From Maratus speciosus (Eukaryota; Arthropoda; Arachnida; Araneae; Salticidae), in the NCBI GenBank assembly GCA_963932465.1, contig OZ010786.1:441428619-441492618 (forward strand): DNA of 64,000 nt. Reading direction: 5' to 3'. The notes below the pieces were generated by a model. It did not search any database. It saw only the letters and a list, made by a program, of their open reading frames with translations, and was not told the origin of the DNA. Positions within the stretch are counted from its first letter, which is position 1; each line of letters starts with the position of its first letter. Made by a program: the position numbers and the translations under genes. Below, in pieces: positions 23,501-34,843 of this stretch.

Positions 23501-24044
23501 AACCCGACTGCGTAAAAAGCGAACTAATTATTATTTCTCATCAATATGAAACTATTTGTTTTATACTGCATACTTATTTTTTTTTTTTATTTACTTGTAT
23601 TGATGACTTTTAAGTTGCGTTTAATTGTTAGTTCCTATCTATAAACACTGTTTTGATGAGGCCTATAGATGTCTATGGTGGTTAGAGTTGTAGTAAAGCT
23701 AGAGATCCTACCTGTACAACTTTCAGGTTGTGTCATATTTAAACGGAGCTTCTGACTGTAAAATAGTCAATGAAACATCGTCTTCATATTGAAAGACCTA
23801 TCTAATGATATGCCGCTCAATAGGGTGCGTATTTTTTTTTGTCTCTACCGCCATTTTGTATTTCACGGCCGCCATTTTGAATTTATAAAAGCAAAACATA
23901 GCCTATAACCATCGGGCCGTTAAGACGAATTGATAGAGACCTAATTCATTAAAATCCATCCAGCCGTTGAGATGTTTCGAGAGTATAAAAAAATCCGCAT
24001 ACACATATACGCGTGAAGCACATAACCCTTCTTTTCAGTCGGGT
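23501..24044. mobile_element. Element with ACCCGACTG/CAGTCGGGT ends
   Basis: Nine-bp perfect inverted ends. The right part reads AAAATCCATCCAGCCGTTGA then CATATACGCGTGAAGCACAT, a type of 3' region widespread in arthropod non-autonomous elements. No coding sequence. Superfamily not determined. Confidence 0.45.
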
Positions 24045-24699
24045 AAAAAGTTGCAGTAGTTATCAATATTTAACCGTACACCTTGATACACCTGCTTCGT
24101 TTTTTGGGAGGCTTATGATCCGGTGCAACGTTCCCGAAATACTTTTTTTGTTTTACATAAATAAGATTATTATTAATTAGAAGTGAATTCAGTTGAATGA
24201 CTGCTTTCAACTTGATTAAAATATTACCGAAAAGATTTTTTTTTATTATTATTCAAAAAGAGACAGAGATCTTATAAAAAAAACTGCGCTATAAATATTT
24301 TTATGCAAGAGTAGAAATGTATAATTATTATGTTTTCGTAGTTTGATTGTTGTTGGTTTGTATGTTGTGTTTATATAAATTTTTCCCTGAATATTTGCCT
24401 TAAATCCTTTCCTTTAACACTTTCAGGGGAAAGGTACTTGTATTCGTAAAATGTTGAAATTTAGGGATTAAAATTAGGTGACGCCATAGCGACATCACCG
24501 CCTTTCAAGGGGTTAACTGTTATCTAATATTTTGACACAGATCAATTTAAACATTTCCCTCAAGAACTAGCATTTTTTGACATTATTAAAGCATTTGATT
24601 TGATTTGTATTCTTTTATTGCATTTTTATTGCATTCTTTTATAACAATCATAATTTGTGCATTAATTTAAAAACTACAATTTATATGTTAAAATCAAAT
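24045..24699. other. Non-coding stretch with a truncated TTAACCC-type MITE
   Basis: 24412-24513 (TTTAACACTTTCAGGGGAAA to GCCTTTCAAGGGGTTAAC) resembles a shortened version of the MITE at 13711. The rest is unassigned. Confidence 0.4.
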
Positions 24700-25160
24700 C
24701 TACAAATTTAATAATAAACGCTTTTGAAAATAAAAATTTATTTTTATTATCACAATACTAGGTATTCAATACCTCTCAGAAATTATTTATTTCTTTAATG
24801 CCAAGTTTACATAAAGCAGCAAATCAGTATTTCATTTTATTTTCACCGAAAAATAAACAGATATACTACAAAGCAGCAACTCTTCCTAGACATGTTAAAT
24901 ATTTATTTTCTGGTATAAACATGTTACTTTTAAGGACAGATTGAAAAAAAAAAAAAACTCATTAAACAGCTCTTTCATGTTTAAACTAAGTTTTTCAATT
25001 TGTTTCCGTAGAATAACAGCATTTGTAAACAGCTTATTCAGGCTGAAAGTGTATCCTTAGCATTTGTTTTAAATTAGCTGAATATTTGATTTAAAAAGTG
25101 AGTGTTAAATTGTAACAGAAAATTTAATTTTCTTGAATATCTGACTTTAGCTGCAGTTAA
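24700..25160 (+). repeat. Dispersed ~480-bp repeat, copy d
   Basis: AAATTATTTATTTCTTTAAT, AAATAAACAGATATACTACA, GAAAGTGTATCCTTAGCATT and TTCTTGAATATCTGACTTTA match the other copies; this is one of the more complete 3' ends. Confidence 0.65.
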
Positions 25161-25359
25161 CCAGTGTGTACATGTATTGCTTCTACTCTAAGAAATTCTA
25201 CATTATTTCGTTCAAAAAAAAAAAAAATAAAAAAATAAAAAAACATACCATATATTACGACGTATAAAGCACACTTTTGATACAAGAAAATTGATAGAAA
25301 TTTACAGGTGAGCGATCTACGCCAATTATAGCAAATTGGAAATTTCACGTTAAACGTGG

Positions 25360-25715
25360 CAAATGAGATGCGTTCGTATTATACCTAGTCTTATAAATAT
25401 TTTTTTACACCGTATATTGTACTTGATGTATATTTTAGTGCACTTCAATAAGTGCATGTCCATTTCATTCTGTTCGAAAGGCTGTAACATCATTAAAATG
25501 CAGTTGAAATAATTTTTTACCATTGGCCGTAATGTAACGGAAAATTTTTGACTGTCCCTGTAATTGAACTATACATCCGATTTTCATAAAATTTGAAATT
25601 GCTCGATAAAATATTGCATCAATTATATATTTAAAATTTCAGACCATTCGGTTGGGTACTTTTTGCTCTGTTATATGCGGACGGACAGACGGACTGAACG
25701 ACGATTATAGGTGCT
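25360..25715 (+). repeat. Partial copy of the 12-kb palindrome arm
   Basis: CCATTGGCCGTAATGTAACG, TTTTTGACTGTCCCTGTAAT and GCGGACGGACAGACGGAC match the left arm at about 12390-12615, in the same orientation. Only one arm is present, so the unit exists outside palindromes. Confidence 0.6.
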
Positions 25716-25876
25716 AAGTATTTATATAATTACTAACGCACCCAAAAATGGAAGATTAAAAATTAAGAAAATAAAAAGGATCATAAGAACAAATACTTCT
25801 GTTTTAATTAACATGCTATTTCTCTATTAATACATGGAAATTATTCGAGAGAGAAACATTCGCCTTGAATACAATA

Positions 25877-26119
25877 TTTCAAATGAAAATCAAATTTCAA
25901 AGTAATTGCTTAAGAGGCGCAAAAGCCAACAAAGTGAAAAAGATTCCATGCCAGGACTCGAACCCGAGACATCAGTATAGGGCACTGACGTTCTACCGAC
26001 TAAACCAGAGTGCGCTATACTGATGGCTCGGGTTCGAGTCCCGGCATGGAATCTTTTTCACTATGTTGGCCTTTGCGCCTCTTAAGCAATTACTTTGAAA
26101 TTTGATTTTCATTTGAAAA
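25877..26119. repeat. Head-to-head palindrome of two SINE copies
   Basis: Left arm (minus-oriented SINE, about 25877-25993) and right arm (plus-oriented, about 26008-26119) mirror each other from TTTCAAATGAAAATCAAATT to CATCAGTATAGGGCACTGA. The only full tRNA-like 5' head (A box TGGTTTAGTCGG, B box GGTTCGAGTCC, minus strand) sits at the centre and belongs to the left copy; the right copy starts at GTGCGCTATACTGATGG. Stem identity is high, so this should form a near-perfect hairpin of ~110 bp. Confidence 0.8.
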
Positions 26120-26750
26120 AAAAAGAAATGCTATTTCTTTACAAAAAAATTATTTTCACCATCAGATTATATGAAAAGTCATAATTATGATGCATTAGCA
26201 TAATCTTCATTTTACTAATTGCTTTGTATGTCTTGAAGATTTTTTTTTTCTTTTTTGCAAAGAAGGAGGTGAGCATTATACGGCTAATACACTTAAAAAT
26301 AGATAAATGGGCTGAAAATTTAGATGCGCGTTGTTACGATATAAACAGTATGTGTTTTGAACATCTTTTTACTTAATCGGAAACTATTCTCTCGTAACCT
26401 TCTTTTTATACGAATGAATAAAATACTTCACAAGATTCTGTTTATAAACTGTCTGAATGAAATCTGTTTATAAACTGATGAAATAATTGACTGACACTAG
26501 AATATATAATCAAATTTATTAGAAAATACGAACTTCCTTATTTTCACGTACATTATAAAAGGAATTTTTTAATTAAATATTCTTGATGCCGTTTGTCAGT
26601 TTTGGAATTAAAAGTAGCTGTGCTTTTTTAAGGACACCGCCCTCGAAAGGGTTAAACTCGCTAAATTTTAATAGGCAGGGAAAGTCTGAAGAAACTGAAA
26701 TACTGGAAGTTTAGGAGTTATTAACCCATTCAGAACCATGGGTGCATATA
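26120..26750. other. Non-coding stretch with a TTAACCC-type MITE relic
   Basis: 26455-26655 (TGTTTATAAACTGATGAAAT to CGCCCTCGAAAGGGTTAA) is a copy of the MITE at 13711-13928 with a lost left terminus. No gene. Confidence 0.5.
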
Positions 26751-28557
26751 CAGTGGTGGTCAAAATTGTGGACATTTTTTTTTAATTTCATTTTTTATAA
26801 CTTTGTGTGCTTGAAGACTATAATAATTTTCGCTTAAATACAAATGTTTATATATCAAATTCGAGGAAATTTAATGTAGAATTTAATTAAAAAAACATAA
26901 TTAAAATATCTGCATTACAAAAAAAGTTACGTTTACAAAATATAAGATCTATCTTAGATTTCATTGTATTTTAAAGTTACACTTACACATTCAATATTTA
27001 GTAGGATAACCCTTGTTTTTTATTACAGCTTCACTGCGTCTTTTCATTGAGAGAACTAGTGTTTGGAGTTCATCCTTTCTAATCATATGATGCCAATAAT
27101 CAATTATAGCTTCAATAAGTTGCGTTTTATTAGATGAACGCTTTTTTTTTTTTTTTTTTTTTTTTGTACAAGGATTTTCAAACGTCGCCACAAATTTTCT
27201 ATAGGATTCAGATCACGGCTGTTTCCTGGCCAGGATAATAATTGTATGTTTTTATTTTTAAACTATTCTTTGCATATTTTTGTTGTATGGCATGGAGCTT
27301 AATCCTGCTGAAAGATAAGTGGTGCTTTATTGGGGAAGAGATCCCCGATGGAAGATATCAATTTTGGTTCCAGGACAGTTTCGATGTATTTTTTTGCATT
27401 CAGGATGCTGCCAATCACTTGAATGCGGTCCACACCATCTGCAGACATACAGGTCCAAATCATGACATATGTTGGGTTCTTTGTAGTTGCTTCAATGCAA
27501 CCAGGATGCAGATCTTCCCCTATTCTACGTCTCCCATATTTTTGCCCATCGCCAAAGAGCGATATTTTACTCTCATAGATCCACATTATTTGCTTCCACT
27601 GATTTTCTGACCAATTAATGTGTTCTTTTGCCCACTGAACTCGTTTCTTGCATTGCTGAAGATTTAAAAAAATGGTTCTTTCCTCTGAATTCTACCTTTC
27701 ATTCCAAAACCTGCTGATCTTCTCCTTATATTGTTCTTGAACTAACAGAAATACCCATTGCATTCATTTCACGTCTAACAGCATCTGATTAAATTCTTCT
27801 ATCTTTGAGGAATATACTTTTTTATATCTCTATCGTCAGGGTCAGCTAGGTGGGGAGGCCTATATCTCTATCGTCAGAAGAACTTTTGTATTTTTTTCGT
27901 CCTGATCTTGCCATATTTATCACTGATTTAGTTTCTTCATAACGTAAGCACAACTTTCGTACGCCAGATAAAGGGACTGATCCACCAACACGTCTTGCAA
28001 TTTCAGCATAAGCGAGACAATTTTTTCTCAATATGATAATTCTATTTCTTTTTGTAGATGTCCAATCAGTTCTTCTTGTTGATGACATTGTTTTAAATTA
28101 TTTGCCTTAAGAAAAAAAATAGAAATATTAAAAAACAAACAAACAACAAAAAAAAGACATTATTATATTTAGTTACATTAGTATTCACCCTTCTGCAAAA
28201 CTCATTCCAGCAAATTGCTGCTTTTACAAATCAAAACATACTACAGTTTAGTTACTGGCATTTGATTGGTTCTCAGAGCAGTCATTGTGATTGGCTAGGC
28301 AGCTTTTATTACAACACACTTCAGCATTCATGACTAATTGTGTTTGTATATTTTATACTAAAGTAAGTGTAACTTTTTTTGTAATGCGAATATTTTAATT
28401 CTGTTTTTTTTATTAAATTCTACATTAAATTTCCTTGAATTTGATATATAAATGTTTGTATTTAGGGGGAAAATAATATATTCCATATGCACACAAATTT
28501 ATAAAACTTGAAAAATTAAAAAAAAAAAAAACATGTCCACAATTTTGGCCACCACTG
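26751..28557 (-). mobile_element. Degraded Tc1-like element with ~200-bp inverted ends
   Basis: Left end CAGTGGTGGTCAAAATTGTG at 26751 after TA, right end AATTTTGGCCACCACTG to 28557. Inverted similarity continues about 200 bp inward (TATATCAAATTCGAGGAAAT against ATTTCCTTGAATTTGATATA), as in long-ITR Tc1 elements. The minus-strand transposase remains lie between. The right-hand TA is changed to TG. Confidence 0.85.
26991..28088 (-). pseudogene. Tc1-like transposase pseudogene
   Basis: Pieces in order on the minus strand: N-terminal helix-turn-helix at 27846-28088 (RNRIIILRKNCLAYAEIARR); a catalytic-domain segment at 27299-27586 with DGVDRIQV and PLIFQQD; then [15 protein letters not shown] at about 27195-27260, carrying the DDE glutamate; and a C-terminal tail ending KRRSEAVIKNKGYPTKY at 26991. 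A stop directly follows FQQD, another (GAATAG) lies a few codons on, frames shift, and a T-run of ~23 bases (27140-27163) is inserted in the coding region. It cannot make active transposase. Confidence 0.85.
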
Positions 28558-29528
28558 TGTACTGGTAATCTTTCAAAAATTGCATCCAGAATTTCTTTTT
28601 TTGTACCAGTAGAAAAGAAAAGTAATATTTCTTATATTTAATTTGAACATTTTTTTAAATTGTGTAAGTTTAGGTAACTTTTAAAAGGTAAGTGGTATAA
28701 GTCAAATTCAATTTGCGTAATAGACGCCTATCTTGAAGGGGAATTTCGTGATCTTCAAGAAATTTTACTGATTTGTAGTACATTTTTTGGGAACCGATTT
28801 AAAATAAATAGCATCTTTCAAAATCTACCAATAGTCCCTCAAAAACCAAATATTTTCGATGAAAAAATACAACTGCCGATGAAGACGAAGATCGTTAATC
28901 TTGGAAGTGTTCTTCCATAGTTATTTAGCACTTAACAAAAAACTTTCTTTCTAGCAAAATAAATTGTCATTCGTTACATGTTCTAAAGCGTATCTCTGTT
29001 GTCAGATTACACTTTGTTTCCAAACTTCTAGAAAATTTGCAAACGATCGGAATCTAATTTCCGTAACATCTTAACTATAATTATACCTTTATAATTAAAA
29101 CCTACGCTGAAGAAAATAAAATTATTATACACTGTCATTAACTTTGCTCTTGTTAGTATGTTTTAACATCAAATGCAAAGAGCTAACTATAATATGTGTT
29201 TAACACTTCGATGATCGCAACTCGAAGAGTTACATGGAAGCTTGAGAAAGTGAAGATATCCTCATAAAAAACCTGTAAAAAAAAAGGCCTTTGTAGAGAT
29301 GCAATGTAACCAATGCAATCCAATACAAAAAGAAAGAAAAAAATACATTAAAGAAAAATGCAAACCAGATATTTAAAAAAAAAAATCTCCCATTGGATTA
29401 ACATTAGCGAGTCGGTGTTGGTGAGATTGACTATTCCAATAAAACCAAAATTAATCATACTGTGAAATGTCTCAATAGCAGATACCACGGACCACGGAAT
29501 GTGTAAGCTTTTCAGCGATGAGTATTGG
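28558..29528. other. Unassigned non-coding stretch
   Basis: No gene or repeat boundary that I can support; A-rich runs at about 29276-29390. Confidence 0.4.
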
Positions 29529-29965
29529 GTCTACCGGAAAGTTTTGACCCATAATGTTATTTCATGCCTACTTTTTTAAAAATCCAGATTTCTTCCAGTG
29601 TTGCCAGTGGTCTACTTATTTTTAATTCAGATTTCTTGATTGCCACCACTTTTTTGAAACAGTAAAATTAACTTTGTTTTCGCCTTAATTAATATGTCAT
29701 TAAATAAGGCGCTTTTTACCATTTCAAAAAAGTGGCGCCAATCAAGAATCTGAATTTTAAAAAAGTAGCCCATCTGGCAACACTGATTTCTTCATTGGCA
29801 CCACTTTTTTTGAAATGGTAAAACCATTGTTTTCAAATTTCACATTAAGGTGAAAACATTCGGAATTTTACCATTTCAAAAAAAGTGGTGTCAATGAAGA
29901 AATTTGAATTTTTAAAAAAAGTAGGCGTGAAATAGCATTATCTGACAGAACTTTCCCGTAGACCT
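29529..29965. repeat. Foldback repeat with AGTGGCGCCAAT/GGCACCACTTTTTT arms
   Basis: Outer arms GTCTACCGGAAAGTTTTGAC...ATTTCATGCCTACTTTTTTA (29529-29595) and its inverse at 29897-29965. Inner arms near 29794-29896 (TTGGCACCACTTTTTTTGAA against TTCAAAAAAAGTGGTGTCAA). The left outer arm is cut by the hAT MITE at 29596-29785. Confidence 0.7.
29596..29785. mobile_element. 190-bp hAT MITE, CAGTGTTGCCAG ends
   Basis: CAGTGTTGCCAG...CTGGCAACACTG with a perfect 8-bp duplication ATTTCTTC at 29588-29595 and 29786-29793. The interior is itself an inverted repeat (TTGATTGCCACCACTTTTTT against AAAAAAGTGGCGCCAATCAA), related to the foldback it sits in. Confidence 0.85.
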
Positions 29966-31664
29966 AATATATACAAATACGTATGTATTGTGGATTGAAA
30001 AAGGTGCTGCTAAATAGATGAGCCCACTATTCGAGAGTGTCCGTAATGGACGTTTTATTATAGTTACCTAGAAACTGATGCAACTGAAATATTGTTGTAA
30101 AAAACAATCTAATTTTTGTTCATATTTTTATTATAATAGTTAAGGTTAGTTGGGCAACTGGGCCATGATTTTATAATGCGATTCTGGAGCTTCTAACAAT
30201 TCAGCTTCAAAAACCTAATGTTCATTTGAATTAAAGTCTGAACTTCTGTAAATGTGTTCAGTTAGGTTCCCTCTATCAGACAGAAGTGCTCAAAATTACA
30301 TTTTAATATTTAAAAATATAAAAATATGCATATTTCATCTTTCTTTCCTCATGGGTCCAGTTGCCCCATAAAAATGGGGTAAGTGGACCAGAAGGGTCTA
30401 TGATCCACACGCGTTTATTTATTTTTTCATATGGGATATCAGATCCTGTTTGAAAAAGTGTAAACAACTTAAAAAAATGTAAACCAGGCCGACCATGTAA
30501 ATTATACACTATATGGCCAAATGTGACCGGTCATTTGCGATTTTAGACGTTTTGTTAAATATCTAGAAAAATGCATGAGGAATTAACCTGAAACTGCGGG
30601 AGCGTAAATAGTATAGTATAGGCCATATATTTCCGCGAAGATTTTTTCCTAAAACCCCATAGGGGACCAAAAACAAATTGAAAAATAACGAATATCTTTT
30701 AGATAACCCTATAAAAACTAATATAGCAAAAGCGTTAAAATTCGAGATTATTAATAAGTGGCTTATTGTAATGTACTGTGTTCATTTTTATGAGGATAGC
30801 ATTTATACTCGTAGAGAAATTAAGGTTTTTATAAGAACATTCCCGAATTTCGCCAAGTTTTTTGCTTATAATTTGAAGAGTTCTTAATATAAAAAAAAGT
30901 TCTTTTCAGAAAATATGACAAACAGCATTGTACACAATACTCTGTAATCAGAATTAAAAAATAATAAAAATTGGATGAAAAATGAGCAGTTTTACTAAAA
31001 AATGTTTCACTGCGCATGCGCGAATGCAATCAAAATATAATGTGCCTCAATGCAAGTTCTTCTTACTTCGTCATGGTCTTCAATTGAACCGGCATAGTTG
31101 TGTTTAGATTTGATATCCAAAATACAATTATCCACAAAGATGAAGAAAGCACAGAGGATTTCTTTAGAATATTCCTCAAAATGTGAGGAAATGGCATCAA
31201 ACTGACCTTTAAAATTAGAACTTACAGTTCCTTTAGCAATATTTGCTAGTGTATTCTCCGTTATTTGAGAATCACCCTCCGATGATATGCCGCTGTAATA
31301 TCAATCAGTGATGAACAGTTATTGAGAACGAACTACACTCAACCGCCGAAAGACATTGCAAAAATACTACCATTCGATACGTACTCCTTGCAGAAACGAA
31401 CATGCCCTGCACATACCAATTTTTCCTACCTCCACATAACGAAGTGACTTCTGACTGTCTACCGAGGAGCCTGGGGCCAACTGCCCCACATCCCGACAGT
31501 AATACTATAGAAGTACTAAGAGTAAATTGAAACATGGCAGTACCGGGAAAAAATGTATGCGTAACACATAAACATATAAGCTACTAAAAATGTCTTATTA
31601 AAGTTTCTGGTTTCAGTTTTTTTATTCCTTTCATTTTAATAAAAGAATAACGCTATATTAAATC
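29966..31664. other. Unassigned non-coding stretch
   Basis: Contains CACTATATGGCCAAATGTGA at about 30508, a Tc1/mariner-like end with no partner seen. TTAGTTGGGCAACTGGGCCA (30146) and GGGGCCAACTGCCCCACA (31471) might belong to one decayed element. No gene supported. Confidence 0.35.
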
Positions 31665-32105
31665 AAAGAGAATTACTCAGGAAGTTTACGGAGAAAGAAA
31701 CAATGCACATGCTTATTACTCTATGCAGTCTTATGAAAGCTATAAATTAAGAGAGTGTTTACTTCATACTCCTAACAACAAGACATTAAGTTTAATGTCA
31801 TAATTTCAAAACACATGAAATAGTGCTGATTAAAGTTTTCTGTAAAAGGGCAGACATTTATTATGTTCCTTATTTAAAACGTCGGAATAACTCTCTTACA
31901 CACTTTTCTCTCAGGCACAATTCCAAATTTTCCTTCTCATCCCTTGCATTTTTAAGGAAATACGTATTCGATCTGATGCTTTTATTTCTCCTACTTCTTC
32001 TCGTGTTTAAAAAATATGTCAAATATTTAAAGAATATTTAGATTTTTCGAGAACATATATCTGCTTTTTTCTATTGTAAAAAATTAACTTGCAGAAAAGA
32101 TTAAG
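31665..32105 (+). repeat. Repeat Y, copy 1
   Basis: Direct repeat of 34290-34720: TATGAAAGCTATAAATTAAG, TTAAGTTTAATGTCATAATT, CTCAGGCACAATTCCAAATT. The two copies bracket repeat X copy 2. Confidence 0.7.
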
Positions 32106-33036
32106 AAAAGTCTACCATAATTTTTTTCATAATTTTTCTTCTTTCAGTTTTATTAGATTATTATCCCACGATATGCTATTTCTTTCAGACAACAATAAAA
32201 ATGTCGTCACTAAAAATAGCGTCACACCTAACCATAAACCACCCTTAAAACGAAGCAGGTGTATCATTGTACTGTTAAATATATACTTTTTAATTTCTAA
32301 AGATCGCACATTTTCAAATTTTACATCGTCTTATAGGGAAAAAAAGTACGTTTAAATGCAATTTGTTTGAAAACTACATCTTTTTTTTTGAGATATTAAT
32401 TTTTTTGTAGTTTTTAATGTTATTTCTGTAATAGTGGCTACTGAAATACTCCATTCCTGTTGAAAGTAAAAGGAAAATAGTAGATTACTATATCGTATAG
32501 TTGCTATTTTCACATAACGACTGAAATTTTTTTTTAATTAAAATACTTGTTATACCAAGAATATCGTCTGATATACAATGTATTTTAAGGATTATTTGTG
32601 TGATTTATTTTCTCTACATTTATTTACTACCTGTCAAAAATCTGAAATAATACAATTTCATTAATCCGTGTGTAATAACATTTTCCGAATTTTGAAAAAA
32701 AAAATGAAAATGAATGATTTCTGATAAAACATAGAGCTATATTTAATTTTTAGTATTCATATTAATCTTACAAACAAATGAAGGCATATGAATTATTGGA
32801 TACCCGATTATTCTGTCGAGTTTCCTAAATATCGATATCACTTTTTGCTGAGTTTGTGTATTATTCCGCGATACTGACTTCATATACATAGTTTTCTATA
32901 GATGTTGTTTAAGACTGGATCATAAATGTGGAATTCTTCAGCGGATGCTTATGACGTCATTTTATATAAAATAAAAGCATGTGTTTTAAGTCTTAAAACT
33001 GAAATATGTTTTGTACTATCTATATTTATATATATA

Positions 33037-34172
33037 CAGTGAAACCTCCTTGAACGGCCACATCTAAACAACGAAAACCTCCGAACACGGGCCAAATGTT
33101 GATGGAACCAAACACGTTCCATAGCATAAACATTTGTACGAACCTCTAAAAAAGGAATTCTGAACAACGGCCACTCAAAAGTCGCGAGAAAAATTTTTTA
33201 CAGTTCCTTGTACAATTTCTTATTTATTTGAAAACCGAAATGTGAAGCAGATCAAACAGAATTTATTTCATATTGGAACAAACAGAAAATGAAGACATTA
33301 ATAATAATGGGGGAATTTTATAAAATATTCTTAGAACGCGGGTATAACTAACATAAAGACCAGCTTGTTTGTATCACTGGTAACAAATTTGGCAGTTACT
33401 GCCACATTTGATTCCTTGCAGTAAATTGGGGGAGATAGAAGAGAAGAAGAGAAAATAGATAATAGAATTACCTAAAAATCCCAGTATTAACATATATACC
33501 GAAGATTTGAAGAACCTTCGTTATATCCAAAATTTCTCATTAAATCATAATGAAGATGAATTGTATATAGACCGGAAGACGGCAGCACAGACAATCACCT
33601 CATCGTGTTCGCGGCTGGAATTCTAGGATTAGTTAAATCTTGATTCGCATATTAAAACGCAATCGGTCTGCCAAGTCATATCTTGGCGGAAAACACCTGA
33701 AAACCCGATTTTAGCAGCTGACTCGTAGGTGTACTATTGTGTTTTCCTGCTCTCAGTCCTCCATGTTTTCATACCTTTGTGTGCAGAAAAACACAATGGC
33801 AAATCTACGAGTCAGCCGCTAAAATCGGGTTTGCTTGTGTTTTCCACTAAGATATGACTTGGCAGACCGATTGCGTTTTAATATGTGAATCAATATTTAA
33901 CTAATCCTAGAATTTCATCCGCAAACTCGATCAGGTGATTGTCTGTGTTGCAGGCTCCCGATCTAACAGCAAATCAAGTCATTTTTTTTCTTTGAAGAAA
34001 GACATTTGCAGCAAAAGAACAAAGCATATGCAAATCACTGATTTTGTGTATTTCTATTTAAATTTATGTAATTTTGATTTTTTTTAAATGAAACCTCTGA
34101 ATAACACCCACCTCTGAAGAGCGGTCACTTTCCACCGGTCCCACGGGTAATCGTTATTCAGAGGTTACACTG
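33037..34172. mobile_element. pogo-type non-autonomous element, CAGTGAAACCTC ends
   Basis: CAGTGAAACCTCCTTGAACG on the left; GATTACCCGTGGG... and GTTATTCAGAGGTTACACTG on the right, TA-flanked (33035-33036, 34173-34174). No transposase. The interior holds a long hairpin (33575-33956). A different ~740-bp member lies at 34844-35584. Confidence 0.8.
33575..33956. repeat. Long hairpin with ~150-bp arms
   Basis: Left arm ACAGACAATCACCTCATCGT ... AACGCAATCGGTCTGCCAAG ... ATCTTGGCGGAAAACAC mirrors right arm GTGTTTTCCACTAAGAT ... CTTGGCAGACCGATTGCG ... CAGGTGATTGTCTGT, with further inverted matches (GGTTTTC/AATCGGGTTT, GACTCGTAGG) toward the centre. Arm identity is high. Confidence 0.8.
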
Positions 34173-34289
34173 TATTTTTTTTTTTTTTTTTTTTTTTCAT
34201 AGGGGGCAACATTAAATTCTGAAAAAGCAGAATTCCTGTTCTCTATATTTTTAATTTTTCGTATAAGAATCGTGTATATTTAAATCTGA

Positions 34290-34720
34290 AATACAGAGAA
34301 TTAAATAATGCGCATGCTTATCACTCATTGTAGAGTTATGAAAGCTATAAACTAAAAGAGTGTTTTCATAACAGCACGTTACTCTGCTAGATATTAAGTT
34401 TAATGTCATAATTTCAAAACGTATGAAATGGAGCCCATTAGCCTAGCCCTTTCCCCTAAACGGGGAGACATTTATACTGCTCTTTATTTAAATGACTGCA
34501 TAATTCTCTTACACGCTTTTCTCCCAGGCACAATTCCAAATTCCCTTCCTAACTCCTAGCATTTTTAGAGAAATTCTATTCAATATCATGCCTCTTTCTC
34601 TTAAATCCTTTTTATGAAAAAAAAAAAAAATTATAAAATCGTAAAAAAAAAAATAAAAATAGAACATTTAAAGAATATTAGATTTTGCGAGAATGCATTT
34701 ACTTATCCCTGTTTTGTCAT
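34290..34720 (+). repeat. Repeat Y, copy 2
   Basis: TATGAAAGCTATAAACTAAA, ATTAAGTTTAATGTCATAAT, CCCAGGCACAATTCCAAATT, CATTTTTAGAGAAATTCTAT parallel copy 1 at 31665-32105. Confidence 0.7.
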
Positions 34721-34843
34721 AAGTTGTGATAAAATTGGGGCCGTCACAAGATGGGAACAAACAGGGTGGGTTCTTGCCCCCTCCACTTAGCATTCCCTTG
34801 AACACCCTCTTGCTCTATTATATTTTAATAATAATAGTATATA

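Larger units (their letters stand above)
32330..34260 (-). repeat. Dispersed repeat X, copy 2, split by a pogo-type element
   Basis: Reverse-orientation homologue of 22110-23500, interrupted at 33037-34172. At 32890-32915 it has the unoccupied TTAA site of the MITE found in copy 1. Conversely, copy 1 near 22205-22225 is the unoccupied version of the pogo insertion site (CTATCTATATTTACATTTTT read in reverse). Confidence 0.75.

Noticed and set aside
27242..27610. 122-codon plus-strand frame
   Set aside because: Antisense of the Tc1 transposase relic at 27299-27586; no independent support.
31305..31535. 76-codon minus-strand frame rich in Cys
   Set aside because: No recognisable motif, signal peptide or gene context; likely chance.
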